Source: VAZQ01 sp963702695
GTDB lineage: Bacteria; Pseudomonadota; Alphaproteobacteria; Rhizobiales; Xanthobacteraceae
Direction of reading: 5' to 3'
Assembly: GCA_963702695.1 (NCBI GenBank)
Contig: CAVPDS010000003.1
Coordinates: 124,001-188,000 of the forward strand
DNA: 64,000 nt
Under the pieces are notes generated by a model. It was not told the DNA's origin and made no database searches. It saw only the letters and a program-made list of their open reading frames with translations. The translations under genes were made by a program, and so were the position numbers. This document shows, in pieces, positions 25,229 to 33,491 of the stretch; the first letter of the stretch is position 1; every line of letters starts with the position of its first letter.

Positions 25229-26664
25229 GCGTCGATGCGGTCACCGCGGTCCTGCTCATTCCGGCGCTGGCGGCGGCGTTGCTGGCGGCGCTGCCCGGCT
25301 ACTGGCTCACAGCCCGGCTCAACGTGATCGCCGCCTTTGTGACATTCCTGGTCGCACTATCGCTGTTTTTCAGCCGGCCGCCGCAGGGCCCTTATCTCCA
25401 CGTCGACGATCTCAACAACGTCTTTATCGTGCTGACCACCTTCGTCGGCTTCACGACGAGCGTGTTCAGTGCAAGCTATATCGGGCACGAACTGGAGAGC
25501 GGCCGGCTGGCGCCAACGTTCGTGCGCTTCTATCACGCCATGTACCAGATCCTGATGTTCGCGATGAACCTGGCGCTCTTGGCCAACAACATCGGTATCA
25601 TGTGGGTCGCGATCGAGCTTGCGACGCTCACGACGGTGCTCATGGTCGGCATCTATCGGACCCATGAGGCGCTTGAAGCCGCCTGGAAATATTTCATTCT
25701 CGGCAGCGTCGGCATCGCGCTGGCTCTGTTCGGCACCATCCTCGTCTACATGGCGGCACGGCCGGTCATTGGCGAAGCCCTCGACGCGATGGTTTGGACC
25801 GTCTTGATCGCGCACGCGCAGGATTTCGACCCGGCGCTGCTCAATGTCGCCTTCGTGTTCCTCCTGCTTGGCTATGGCACCAAGGTCGGGCTCGCGCCCC
25901 TGCATGCATGGTTGCCGGACGCCCACGCCGAGGGGCCGACGCCAATATCGGCGGTGCTCTCAGGGCTCCTCCTCAATGTCGCGCTGTATGCGCTGCTGCG
26001 TTTCAAGATGCTGCTCGCGGTCAACCCGAACGCCGTGGCGCCCGGCCCGCTGATGGTGATCATGGGGCTGATCTCGCTGGTATTCGCGGTGTTCATGTTG
26101 TTCCGCCGGCGCGACATCAAGCGCATGTTCGCCTATTCATCGATCGAGCACATGGGCATCATCGCGTTCGCCTTCGGCATGGGCGGCCCGCTTGCGAATT
26201 TCGCCGGTCTCCTGCACATGACCATGCATTCCTTGACCAAGTCGGCGATTTTCTTCGCCGTCGGTCACATCGCGCAGGTCAAGGGCACGCAGCGGATCGC
26301 CAATATGGGCGGGCTGACCGAGACCCATCCGGTGCTGGGCTGGGGCCTCGTTCTCGGCGTCGTCGCCATCGCCGGGCTGCCGCCGCTCGGCATATTCATG
26401 AGCGAGTTTCTGGTGGTGACATCCACCTTCGCGCGGGCGCCATGGCTGGCAATCGTGCTCGTGTTCGGCATCCTGATCGGCGTTGCGGCGCTGTTCCTGC
26501 GTTTGAACACGATCGCATTCGGCGCGCCTCGCGGCGCCTCCGCGGCTGCGAAGGCCTCCTACCTGCCGATGTTCACGCATCTCGCGCTGGTTTTCATCGC
26601 CGGCATCTACATGCCGCCGGCGCTGGTGTTGTGGTTCCAGAACGTAGCGAAGCTGCTCGGATAG
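25225..26664 (+). CDS. hyfF: Hydrogenase-4 component F-like proton-pumping subunit
   Basis: A 479-residue second antiporter-like subunit (NuoN/HyfF type). Conserved features: the glutamate in GIMWVAIELATLTTVLMVG (about 132), GYGTKVGLAPLHAWLPDAHAE with key lysine (about 218), and YSSIEHMGIIAFAFG. With hyfB this gives the complex two antiporter-like modules. It overlaps hyfE by 4 bases and lies 4 bases before the large-subunit gene. Confidence 0.88.
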   Translation: MSVDAVTAVLLIPALAAALLAALPGYWLTARLNVIAAFVTFLVALSLFFSRPPQGPYLHVDDLNNVFIVLTTFVGFTTSVFSASYIGHELESGRLAPTFVRFYHAMYQILMFAMNLALLANNIGIMWVAIELATLTTVLMVGIYRTHEALEAAWKYFILGSVGIALALFGTILVYMAARPVIGEALDAMVWTVLIAHAQDFDPALLNVAFVFLLLGYGTKVGLAPLHAWLPDAHAEGPTPISAVLSGLLLNVALYALLRFKMLLAVNPNAVAPGPLMVIMGLISLVFAVFMLFRRRDIKRMFAYSSIEHMGIIAFAFGMGGPLANFAGLLHMTMHSLTKSAIFFAVGHIAQVKGTQRIANMGGLTETHPVLGWGLVLGVVAIAGLPPLGIFMSEFLVVTSTFARAPWLAIVLVFGILIGVAALFLRLNTIAFGAPRGASAAAKASYLPMFTHLALVFIAGIYMPPALVLWFQNVAKLLG

Positions 26665-26668
26665 ACCG

Positions 26669-28180
26669 ATGGCGGCACTGATCGACAGAATAGACGGCAG
26701 CCGGGTCGAGGCGCATCGTCCATGGCCGCGACTGGTGGTGGACGAAGGCACCTGGCGAGACATCGCCGGTCAGGTCTCAGCCGGCCATTGGACACTGCTC
26801 GGCCTGTGGGGCGACGGCGGCGCCGTGCACATGTGCGTCCTCGATGAGGGCACCGGCGAGATCGCTGTCGCCACTTTGGAATGCCCGCGATCGCAGTTTC
26901 CATCGGTGGGCGCGTTGCACCCGCCGGCGATCCGTCTGGAGCGCGCCCTGCGCGACCTCTACGGATTAGAGCCACTGGGCTTGCCGGACCAGCGGTCATG
27001 GCTCGACCACGGCTGTTGGAACGTGCAGCATCCGCTCGGCGTCCGTCGCGACGCTGCGCTGGAGCGCGCCCGTTACGAATTTCTCCCCGCCGAGGGCGAA
27101 AGTCTGCACCAGATTCCGGTCGGGCCAGTTCACGCCGGGATCATCGAGCCAGGGCATTTCCGCTTCACGGCGAGCGGCGAAACGGTTGTTCGACTCGAAC
27201 AGCGTCTCGGTTACGTCCACAAGGGCATCGAATCCCTGATGGCCGGCGCGACCCTCGACAAGGGCGCGCGGCTGGCCGGTCGCACCTCCGGTGACAGCAC
27301 GGTCGCCTATGCGCTGGCCTTTGCTCATGCAGTGGAAGCCGCGCTCGGGGGCACGATCCCACCGCGCGCAACCTACCTCCGGGCACTGATGGCCGAACTC
27401 GAGCGGCTGGCCAATCATTTCGGCGACATCGGCGCCATCTGCAACGACGCGTCCTTTGCCATCATGCATGCGCAGTGCGGTATTCTGCGCGAGCGTACCC
27501 TGCGGGCCGCGGATTTCTGTTTCGGTCATCGCCTGATGATGGACTGCGTTGCCCCCGGCGGCGTTACCGTCGATCTCGCTCCCGAAGGCGTAGTACGCGT
27601 GCGCAGCTTGCTGGACGAAGTCCGGCTGGTGTTCCCTCAGCTCGTCGGGCTTTACGACAACACTGCTTCGCTGCAGGACCGCACGGCGACGACCGGCGTT
27701 CTGCGCGGAGAACTCGCGCGGCAATTCGGCGCCGGCGGCTACGTGGGTCGCGCCAGCGGCCGCCCCTTCGATGCGCGCAAACGTCCAGGCTACGCGCCCT
27801 ATGACCAGCTCGATTTCGAGATGGCGGTGTTCGAAGCCGGCGACGTCAATGCGCGCGTCTGGGTGCGCATCCGCGAGGTCGAGCAAAGCCTGAAACTGAT
27901 CGAGCAGATTGTGCAGCGTTTGCCGGATGGACCGATCATGGCCCCCGCACGCGCCGCTGCCGGCCAGACTTCTGAAGGAGTGGGACTGGTCGAAGGGTTC
28001 CGTGGCGATGTGCTTGTGTATCTGCGAATCGAAGGCGACCTGGTGGCGCGCTGCCATCTCCGCGATCCATCCTGGTTCCAGTGGCCGCTCTTGGAGGCCA
28101 TAATCGAGGGCAACATCGTCGCTGACTTCCCACTGTGCAACAAATCCTTCAACTGCTCCTATTCGGGGCACGATCTCTAG
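26669..28180 (+). CDS. hyfG: HyfG/NuoCD-like large subunit lacking NiFe ligands (Ehr-like)
   Basis: A 503-residue fusion of a NuoC-like N-terminal part (about 1-140) and a NuoD/NiFe large-subunit-like part. VRLEQRLGYVHKGIESLM (174-191) is the conserved hydrogenase/complex-I motif. In true [NiFe] hydrogenases the next motif is RxCGxC, but here it reads RLAGRTSGDST (201-211) with no cysteine. The C-terminus reads CNKSFNCSYSGHDL (490-503) and not DPCxxCxxH. It therefore cannot hold a normal NiFe centre. This is the hallmark of energy-converting hydrogenase-related (Ehr) complexes, whose substrate is not established. No hydrogenase maturation genes are nearby. Confidence 0.82.
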   Translation: MAALIDRIDGSRVEAHRPWPRLVVDEGTWRDIAGQVSAGHWTLLGLWGDGGAVHMCVLDEGTGEIAVATLECPRSQFPSVGALHPPAIRLERALRDLYGLEPLGLPDQRSWLDHGCWNVQHPLGVRRDAALERARYEFLPAEGESLHQIPVGPVHAGIIEPGHFRFTASGETVVRLEQRLGYVHKGIESLMAGATLDKGARLAGRTSGDSTVAYALAFAHAVEAALGGTIPPRATYLRALMAELERLANHFGDIGAICNDASFAIMHAQCGILRERTLRAADFCFGHRLMMDCVAPGGVTVDLAPEGVVRVRSLLDEVRLVFPQLVGLYDNTASLQDRTATTGVLRGELARQFGAGGYVGRASGRPFDARKRPGYAPYDQLDFEMAVFEAGDVNARVWVRIREVEQSLKLIEQIVQRLPDGPIMAPARAAAGQTSEGVGLVEGFRGDVLVYLRIEGDLVARCHLRDPSWFQWPLLEAIIEGNIVADFPLCNKSFNCSYSGHDL

Positions 28181-28187
28181 GCCAGGC

Positions 28188-28709
28188 ATGCGCAGGATCC
28201 TGTTCGAAAGTCTGGTGCGCCGGCCGCTCACCGAAGCGCCGCCGGCCAAGGAAGATGCAATGCTGGCGGAGTTGGCCGCGAGCCTCGACCGAGCCGCCCG
28301 GCGCCGGCTTGGCCGGAGCCTGTCGATCCGCCAGATCGATGCGGGGTCGTGCAACGGCTGCGAGTTGGAAATCCATGCGCTCAACAATGCGTTCTACGAC
28401 CTTGAACGCTTTGGGCTGCGCTTCGTCGCCTCTCCGCGCCATGCCGACGTGCTGATGGTAACCGGCCCGGTGACCAAAAACATGCGCGAAGCGCTGGAAC
28501 GCACCTACAATGCGACGCCCAATCCGAATTGGGTGGTCGCGATCGGCGACTGTGCGGTTGACGGAGGCATGTTCGCCGGCAGTTATGCCGTCGCCGGCGG
28601 GGTTTCAAATGTCGTGCCCGTCGACCTGCACATTCGTGGCTGTCCGCCTTCGCCTTTGAATCTCCTCAAGGGATTGCTCGCCCTGCTCGAATCAACAGAC
28701 GCGGGTTAG
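28188..28709 (+). CDS. hyfI: HyfI/NuoB-like [4Fe-4S] small subunit
   Basis: A 173-residue protein with the four cysteines of the N2-type [4Fe-4S] cluster: C55 and C58 (GSCNGCELE), C122 (GDCA) and C152 (RGCPPSP). VTGPVTKNM is also typical of NuoB/HycG/HyfI. It would be the electron-transfer partner of the large subunit and the last gene of the operon. No HyfA- or HyfH-like ferredoxin subunit and no HyfD-like gene is present, so the electron donor is unknown. Confidence 0.88.
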   Translation: MRRILFESLVRRPLTEAPPAKEDAMLAELAASLDRAARRRLGRSLSIRQIDAGSCNGCELEIHALNNAFYDLERFGLRFVASPRHADVLMVTGPVTKNMREALERTYNATPNPNWVVAIGDCAVDGGMFAGSYAVAGGVSNVVPVDLHIRGCPPSPLNLLKGLLALLESTDAG

Positions 28710-28781
28710 CGCGTAATCACGAAAAGCTGTAGATCCTGCTGGGACACGTAACTTCGCTCCCAACAAGTTTCAGCAGCAATA

Positions 28782-30506
28782 TCATGACTGGTGGACCGTG
28801 TTGCCGCCGGTCACGGTCCGCACAATCGCGATGTCCTTGATCTTGTCTTGCGCCACCGTATGCGGATCGTCGGCGAGGACCACGAAGTCCGCGAGCTTGC
28901 CGGCCGTAATGGAGCCCTTCGTGGCTTCCTCATGCGAAGCGTAGGCGCCGTTGATTGTGACTACTCGCAGCGCCTCGTCGACGCTGATGCGCTGATTGGC
29001 GCCCCAGGTCTCGCCGTTCCACCCGGTCCGCGTCACCATTCCCTGGATGCCCATCAACGGGGCGAACGGCCCCGGGCCAAAATCGGACCCGGCCGCGGCC
29101 GTGATCCCCGCATCGGCGAACGAGCGATAGGCCATCGACCGCTTCATCAGTTCTTCGCCGTAGAAATGGAATTTGTCGGAGTTGTAGTACGCATAAGACG
29201 TGAACGGAGCGGGGACAGCGCCGGCGGCCTTGATCCGCCGCAGCAGATCGTCGTTGATCAATGTGCAGTGCGTGATCTTGGGTCGCGGGTCGGGCCGCGG
29301 GAACATCCGCTGCGCCCGCTCGAACGCCGTGAGTACCATGTCGATGGTGACATCACCATTGGCGTGGCAGTTGATCTGAATGCCGGCGCGGTGCACTCGC
29401 TCGATCCAGGCGTTGAGGTCTTCCTGCGTCGTTGTGATGTTGCCCTTGTAAGGCGGCTCGACGCCGGGATACGGAACGCTGAGCGCCATCGTGCGCTCCG
29501 AGAACGAGCCGTCGCAGGTGTGCTCGTAGGTGGCGCCGAGCTTGATCCACTCGTCGCCGAAACCGGTGGCGATGCCGTTCTTGATCATCGCCTCCAGCAC
29601 ATCGCCGATGGCCTCGTAGCTCACGCGGTGCAACAGTTCGCCGCGCGCGCGCACCTGCTGCAGGGCGGCCAGGTCGCCACCCTCGTGATGTACGCTGGTC
29701 AGGCCGTAGCGGACGAACTGCTTGGAAATGAAAGTCAGCGCATCACGGTTGCGCTGCTGTGTCTGGTCCGTGGTAAACGTCGGCCGCTTGCCGACTTTGA
29801 GGAAGACGTCGCGGGCGCGATCGGTTACCCGGCCATTGAACTCCCCGTTGGCGTCGCGGTCGTAGGTGCCGGCCGCGGAGTTGGGCGTGTTCTTGGTGAC
29901 GCCTGCGAGCTCGAAAGCCTTGCTGTTGTAGTATGTGGTGTGGCCGCCACGGTGGCGGACGGAGACCGGGTGGTCGCGCGATACCTGGTCCAGGTCGTGA
30001 ATGTTGAGCGCGCGCTGGTCCTTCACCTTGGTGTCATCGAAGAAGAATCCCTCGACCCAAAAGCCCGCAGGGGTCTCACGAGCTCTCGCGCGGAGCTTGT
30101 CGACGATGCTGTCGATGGTGACGAACTCGACGTCATACGGATTGCCGACAAGGACGTCGTAGAGCAGAATCGCACCGGGCGCGTGATTGTGGGCGTCGAT
30201 GAACCCGGGCACGACCGTCATCTGCTTGGCGTCGAAGGTCTGGGTCCGTTTGCCGATCAGCGACTTGACGTCTTCGGTGCTGCCAACGGCAACGAACCGG
30301 CCGGCCTTGACCGCGAATGCCTGCGCTTGCGGCTCAAGCGGATCGATCGTGTAGACCTTGGCGTTGAATACGACGAGATCGGGCTCCTGGGCGGAATCGA
30401 GCGCGGCGGCCGCCATGCCCATCGGCCACTGCGCGGCGACCAAGCCGGCGAGCCCGGCTCCGGACATGCCCATGAATTCTCTACGGCTGTAGCGCTGCTT
30501 CGCCAT
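28782..30506 (-). CDS. Tat-exported amidohydrolase, YtcJ-like
   Basis: A 574-residue metal-dependent hydrolase. The N-terminus MAKQRYSRREFMGMSGAGLAG is a twin-arginine signal. The amidohydrolase-3 (YtcJ) pattern follows: DLVVFNAKVYTIDP, VVPGFIDAHNHAPG (metal-binding His pair, about 106-108), a distal NCHANGD, THCTLI, and AGSDFGPGPFAPL near the C-terminus. Members hydrolyse amides or cyclic imides, but substrates are rarely known. GGAGG precedes the start. It lies 31 bases downstream of a same-strand GntR/FCD regulator gene and may be co-transcribed with it. Confidence 0.82.
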   Translation of the reverse strand: MAKQRYSRREFMGMSGAGLAGLVAAQWPMGMAAAALDSAQEPDLVVFNAKVYTIDPLEPQAQAFAVKAGRFVAVGSTEDVKSLIGKRTQTFDAKQMTVVPGFIDAHNHAPGAILLYDVLVGNPYDVEFVTIDSIVDKLRARARETPAGFWVEGFFFDDTKVKDQRALNIHDLDQVSRDHPVSVRHRGGHTTYYNSKAFELAGVTKNTPNSAAGTYDRDANGEFNGRVTDRARDVFLKVGKRPTFTTDQTQQRNRDALTFISKQFVRYGLTSVHHEGGDLAALQQVRARGELLHRVSYEAIGDVLEAMIKNGIATGFGDEWIKLGATYEHTCDGSFSERTMALSVPYPGVEPPYKGNITTTQEDLNAWIERVHRAGIQINCHANGDVTIDMVLTAFERAQRMFPRPDPRPKITHCTLINDDLLRRIKAAGAVPAPFTSYAYYNSDKFHFYGEELMKRSMAYRSFADAGITAAAGSDFGPGPFAPLMGIQGMVTRTGWNGETWGANQRISVDEALRVVTINGAYASHEEATKGSITAGKLADFVVLADDPHTVAQDKIKDIAIVRTVTGGNTVHQS

Positions 30507-30537
30507 CGCTTGTCAACCTCCGCTAATCCATCTCCCA

Positions 30538-31278
30538 CTAGCTCGGTTCGATGCTGTCGTCGAGGGCGCGCTTGCGGGCATTGTCGATGTGGATTCGCAT
30601 CGTGGCGCGGGCGGCGTCTTCGTCCTGATCGCGGACCGCGGCAGCGATGTCGCGGTGTTCGTTCTGAACCAGCAGTTGGCGCTTGCGCTTGCGTGCGAGC
30701 GACAGGCGCCGTGTCAGGTTCATTCCGGTGCGCACCTGCTCTGCCAGCCGGTGCAATTCCTCGATGAAGAAGCTGTTCCGGGTCGCCCGCGAGATCGCAG
30801 CGTGGAATTGGAAGTCCGCGTCGACGCCGACTTCTTCGCGCTCGATCACGCCGTCGAGGACAGCGAGCGCGGCGTCGATCGCCTCCAGATCCTCCGCCGA
30901 GCGCCGTTGCGCGGCGAGATAGGCCGCTTCCCCTTCCAGCGCGACACGAAATTCAAAGCAGCGCATGAGGTCGGCGATCTCGCCCCCCGGCGCGAGCTTG
31001 AGAATGGCGCGATCCGGCCGGCGCAGGACGATGGTGCCGGAGCCCTTGCGGGTAGCAACCAGATTGTCCGCCTGCAGCCGCGAAATCGTTTCCCGGATCA
31101 CCGGCCGCGAAACCCCAAATAGGTCGGAGAGCTGCAGCTCCGACGGCAGCCGGTGGCCGACCTCGATCTTGCCCTCGACGATCTGTTCGAGAAGCTGCTG
31201 ATAGATCTGATCCGCGAGCCGTGCTGGCCGCTTCAGCCCATCAAACGGAGCGAAAGTCATCAATTGCAGCTTGGGCAC
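30538..31278 (-). CDS. GntR-family regulator of the FCD (FadR-like) group
   Basis: A 246-residue regulator. The winged helix-turn-helix is at about 19-85 (LADQIYQQLLEQIVEGKIEVG, LSDLFGVSRPVIRETISRLQ), and the all-helical FCD ligand-binding domain follows (FEFRVALEGEAAYLAAQRR, FHAAISRATRN with metal-binding His). FCD regulators commonly sense carboxylates or sugar acids and control adjacent catabolic genes. GTG 31278 has AGGGGA upstream; ATG 31260 is possible. It is divergent from the DHDPS-family gene, with a TTGTCATGTCAA near-palindrome between them that may be its operator. Confidence 0.85.
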   Translation of the reverse strand: MPKLQLMTFAPFDGLKRPARLADQIYQQLLEQIVEGKIEVGHRLPSELQLSDLFGVSRPVIRETISRLQADNLVATRKGSGTIVLRRPDRAILKLAPGGEIADLMRCFEFRVALEGEAAYLAAQRRSAEDLEAIDAALAVLDGVIEREEVGVDADFQFHAAISRATRNSFFIEELHRLAEQVRTGMNLTRRLSLARKRKRQLLVQNEHRDIAAAVRDQDEDAARATMRIHIDNARKRALDDSIEPS

Positions 31279-31293
31279 GAAGGTCCCCTGAAG

Positions 31294-31305
31294 TTGTCAT
31301 GTCAA
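31294..31305. promoter_or_regulatory. Candidate GntR/FCD operator
   Basis: TTGTCATGTCAA is a near-perfect 12-base inverted repeat (one mismatched pair) in the divergent intergenic region, 16 bases upstream of the regulator start. A related half-site, TTGACAACTTG, occurs near 31395 before the DHDPS-family gene. The assignment rests on position and symmetry only. Confidence 0.3.
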
Positions 31306-31450
31306 ATATCAGGTTTTCCCGACCTGCACTAGCGGAGTCCGCAATGTATCGCGACAGACGGCGCGAGATCGACCTACATATCTTGTAATATATATTGACA
31401 ACTTGATCGGGCCGGTCACATCATCAGCAGCTCATTCAGGAGATCGCCGG

Positions 31451-32386
31451 TTGAAAACCTCGCCCATTTCAGCGGACGACCTGCGCCGGTCCGTCCTTGC
31501 GGTGCCGCCGTTGGCCCGGAACCCGGATTACACCGTCAATCGCGCCGAGAATGCGAAGCTCATTCGCTCCCTGGAGGCCGGCGGCGTTACGAGCTTCATC
31601 TATGGCGGCAATGCCAACTTCTACAATGTGGGTCTTTATGAATACGCTGGGCTGCTCGATGCCTTGGCGGAGATCGCGGCCGCGGACTCGCTGGTCATTC
31701 CATCGGTCGGGCCGGATTTCGGGAAGATGATGGATCAGGCCGCGGTCCTGCGCTATCGGGCGTTTCCGACCGCCATGGTGCTTCCTCTGGCGTTTCCGTG
31801 CACCGGCGACGGCGCGGAACAGGGGCTTCGCCTCTTCGCGGAGGCCTATCAGCGCCCGATCATCATCTACCTGAAATCGGAATCCTACCTGACGCCGAAG
31901 AATTGCAAACGGCTCGTCGACGATGGGCTCGTCTGCGGCATCAAGTATGCGGTCGTGCGCGCCGATCTCAGCTGCGATGCCTTTCTGTCCGAACTCCTGG
32001 ATCTTGTCGACCGCCGCTACGTGATCAGCGGGATCGGGGAACGGCCGGCAGTGGTGCATCTGCGCGATTTCGGGCTGGTCAGCTTCACGTCCGGGTCCGT
32101 ATGCGTCGCCCCGCGTGGGTCGCAACTTCTGCTCGAAGCGCTGCGGGCGCAGCGGTATGATGAGGCGGAGCGCCTGCGCGCCCTGTACCTGCCACTGGAG
32201 GACCTTCGCGACTCGCTGTCCCCGATCCGCGTGCTGCACGAAGCAGTGAGCCTCGCCCAGATCGCACAGATGGGTCCGATGCTGCCGCTTCTCACCAATC
32301 TTGCCGGGGAGCATGTGCCCGCGGTGCGCGATGCTGCGATCCGGCTCGCGGCGGCCGATCGTGAACACGTGGGGATGGCGGCTTGA
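31451..32386 (+). CDS. Dihydrodipicolinate synthase family aldolase/lyase
   Basis: A 311-residue TIM-barrel protein of the DHDPS/NAL superfamily, which form or break C-C bonds through a Schiff base. The expected catalytic lysine lies in VCGIKYAVVR (about residue 165) and the barrel motif YGGNANFYNVGLYEY near residue 51-65. The usual GTTGE motif is replaced by GGNANF, so it is not a true DapA. TTG 31451 is chosen because AGGAG lies 8 bases upstream; TTG 31403 is less likely. Placed opposite an FCD regulator and before a cupin gene, it is probably a catabolic aldolase, dehydratase or hydrolase for a keto-acid. Confidence 0.8.
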   Translation: MKTSPISADDLRRSVLAVPPLARNPDYTVNRAENAKLIRSLEAGGVTSFIYGGNANFYNVGLYEYAGLLDALAEIAAADSLVIPSVGPDFGKMMDQAAVLRYRAFPTAMVLPLAFPCTGDGAEQGLRLFAEAYQRPIIIYLKSESYLTPKNCKRLVDDGLVCGIKYAVVRADLSCDAFLSELLDLVDRRYVISGIGERPAVVHLRDFGLVSFTSGSVCVAPRGSQLLLEALRAQRYDEAERLRALYLPLEDLRDSLSPIRVLHEAVSLAQIAQMGPMLPLLTNLAGEHVPAVRDAAIRLAAADREHVGMAA

Positions 32387-32422
32387 GAGGGCGCAGGCGT
32401 TAGGCGTGACGGAATTTCACAT

Positions 32423-32457
32423 CGGTTTGAGCTTGCTGTTTCAGTAAGCTCGAACCG
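32423..32457 (+). terminator. 12-bp stem-loop between aldolase-like and cupin genes
   Basis: CGGTTTGAGCTT (32423-32434) pairs with AAGCTCGAACCG (32446-32457) around an 11-base loop, with a single G-U wobble. No T-run follows, so it may be an mRNA-stabilising or processing hairpin and not an intrinsic terminator. Confidence 0.4.
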
Positions 32458-32523
32458 GCGAAGCCTGGAAATGAGATCAGGGGCGCCCCTTGTCGGAGGG
32501 CCCATCGGTGAGGAGAAACGACC

Positions 32524-33417
32524 ATGCAGATGATGGAAGCAGCCACCGCCCCTTCCGGCGATGTCGGAGAAACCCGCGACGGCATCCAGGACTCGCGCCT
32601 GCTCCTGTGCGGCGAGGACGGCACTCCCGATAATTACAAGCTCAATGTTTCGTACGCGGTCACCGATTGGAAGGCGCCGCGCCATCGGCACAATTTCGAT
32701 CAGATCCGCTTTGCGATCAGCGGTGAGTTCGTCTACGCCAACGATAAGATCCTGCCGCCCGGCTGGGTCGCGTACTTCCCCGAAGGCATTCACTACGGTC
32801 CGCAAATTCGCAAGCAAGGCCTGGTGCTGATGCTGTGCCAGCTCGGCGGTGCCAGCGGCAACGGCTTCCTGAGCAAGATCCAGCGTCGCAACGCCCACGA
32901 CGAACTCGCCAAGAAGGGAACGTTCCACAAAGGCGTGTACACCTACATCGATGAGAATGGGCAGAAGCACAATCAGGACAGCTCGGAAGCGGTGTCTGAG
33001 CATGCGGTCGGCGGCAAGCTCATCTATCCCAAGCCTCGCTACAACGACATCATCCTGATGAACCCGGAAAGTTACGAATGGGTCGAAACGCCCGGTACGC
33101 CCGGCATCGCCCGCAAATGGCTGGGCACTTTCACGGAACGGGAGACGCGCGTCGGCTTCATCCGCATCGACAAGGACGTCAGCTACAATGCCGGAATGCA
33201 GGACACCACCGAACTGCTGTTCCTGTCCAGGGGCGCGGTGACCTGCCGCCATAAATCGTTTCCGCGGCACAGCGCCTTCAGCTTTGACAAGGACGAAGGG
33301 CCGATCCCAATCCTCGCGACCGAACCGAGCGAGTTCCTGGTGATTCATTTGCCGAAGTTCGAGAGTGCGCGGCTGAGCCTTGATCAGGCGCCGGAGTTGA
33401 TCGCAGCCGTGGCTTGA
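32524..33417 (+). CDS. Cupin-type (double beta-barrel) protein
   Basis: A 297-residue protein with two cupin-like regions. The first carries PRHRHNFDQIRFAISGEFVY (about residues 52-71), giving His/His/Glu-type metal-ligand spacing, and PPGWVAYFPEGIHYG. The second (about 205-275) is more degenerate (RETRVGFIRIDKDV, SRGAVTCRHKSF). GAGGAG precedes the ATG. It sits between the DHDPS-family gene and an ABC transporter, so it is probably an isomerase, dioxygenase or ligand-binding protein of the same catabolic pathway. No specific family is recognised. Confidence 0.65.
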   Translation: MQMMEAATAPSGDVGETRDGIQDSRLLLCGEDGTPDNYKLNVSYAVTDWKAPRHRHNFDQIRFAISGEFVYANDKILPPGWVAYFPEGIHYGPQIRKQGLVLMLCQLGGASGNGFLSKIQRRNAHDELAKKGTFHKGVYTYIDENGQKHNQDSSEAVSEHAVGGKLIYPKPRYNDIILMNPESYEWVETPGTPGIARKWLGTFTERETRVGFIRIDKDVSYNAGMQDTTELLFLSRGAVTCRHKSFPRHSAFSFDKDEGPIPILATEPSEFLVIHLPKFESARLSLDQAPELIAAVA

Positions 33418-33491
33418 TCCAATGGCACTGTTACTTCGCAACTGACCGGCAGCGCGCGCCGAACGTAAGAGCGCGCGACCAGGAGGGAATC

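Noticed and set aside
21609..28709. Genuine [NiFe] hydrogenase-4 / formate hydrogenlyase
   Set aside because: The large subunit lacks both cysteine motifs for nickel, and no formate dehydrogenase or maturation genes are present.
28791..30767. 658-codon plus-strand frame opposite the amidohydrolase
   Set aside because: It is the complementary frame of a well-supported Tat-exported hydrolase, an artefact of high GC content.
31451..32386. Lysine-biosynthetic DapA
   Set aside because: The GTTGE motif is absent (GGNANF instead), and the genomic setting is catabolic.
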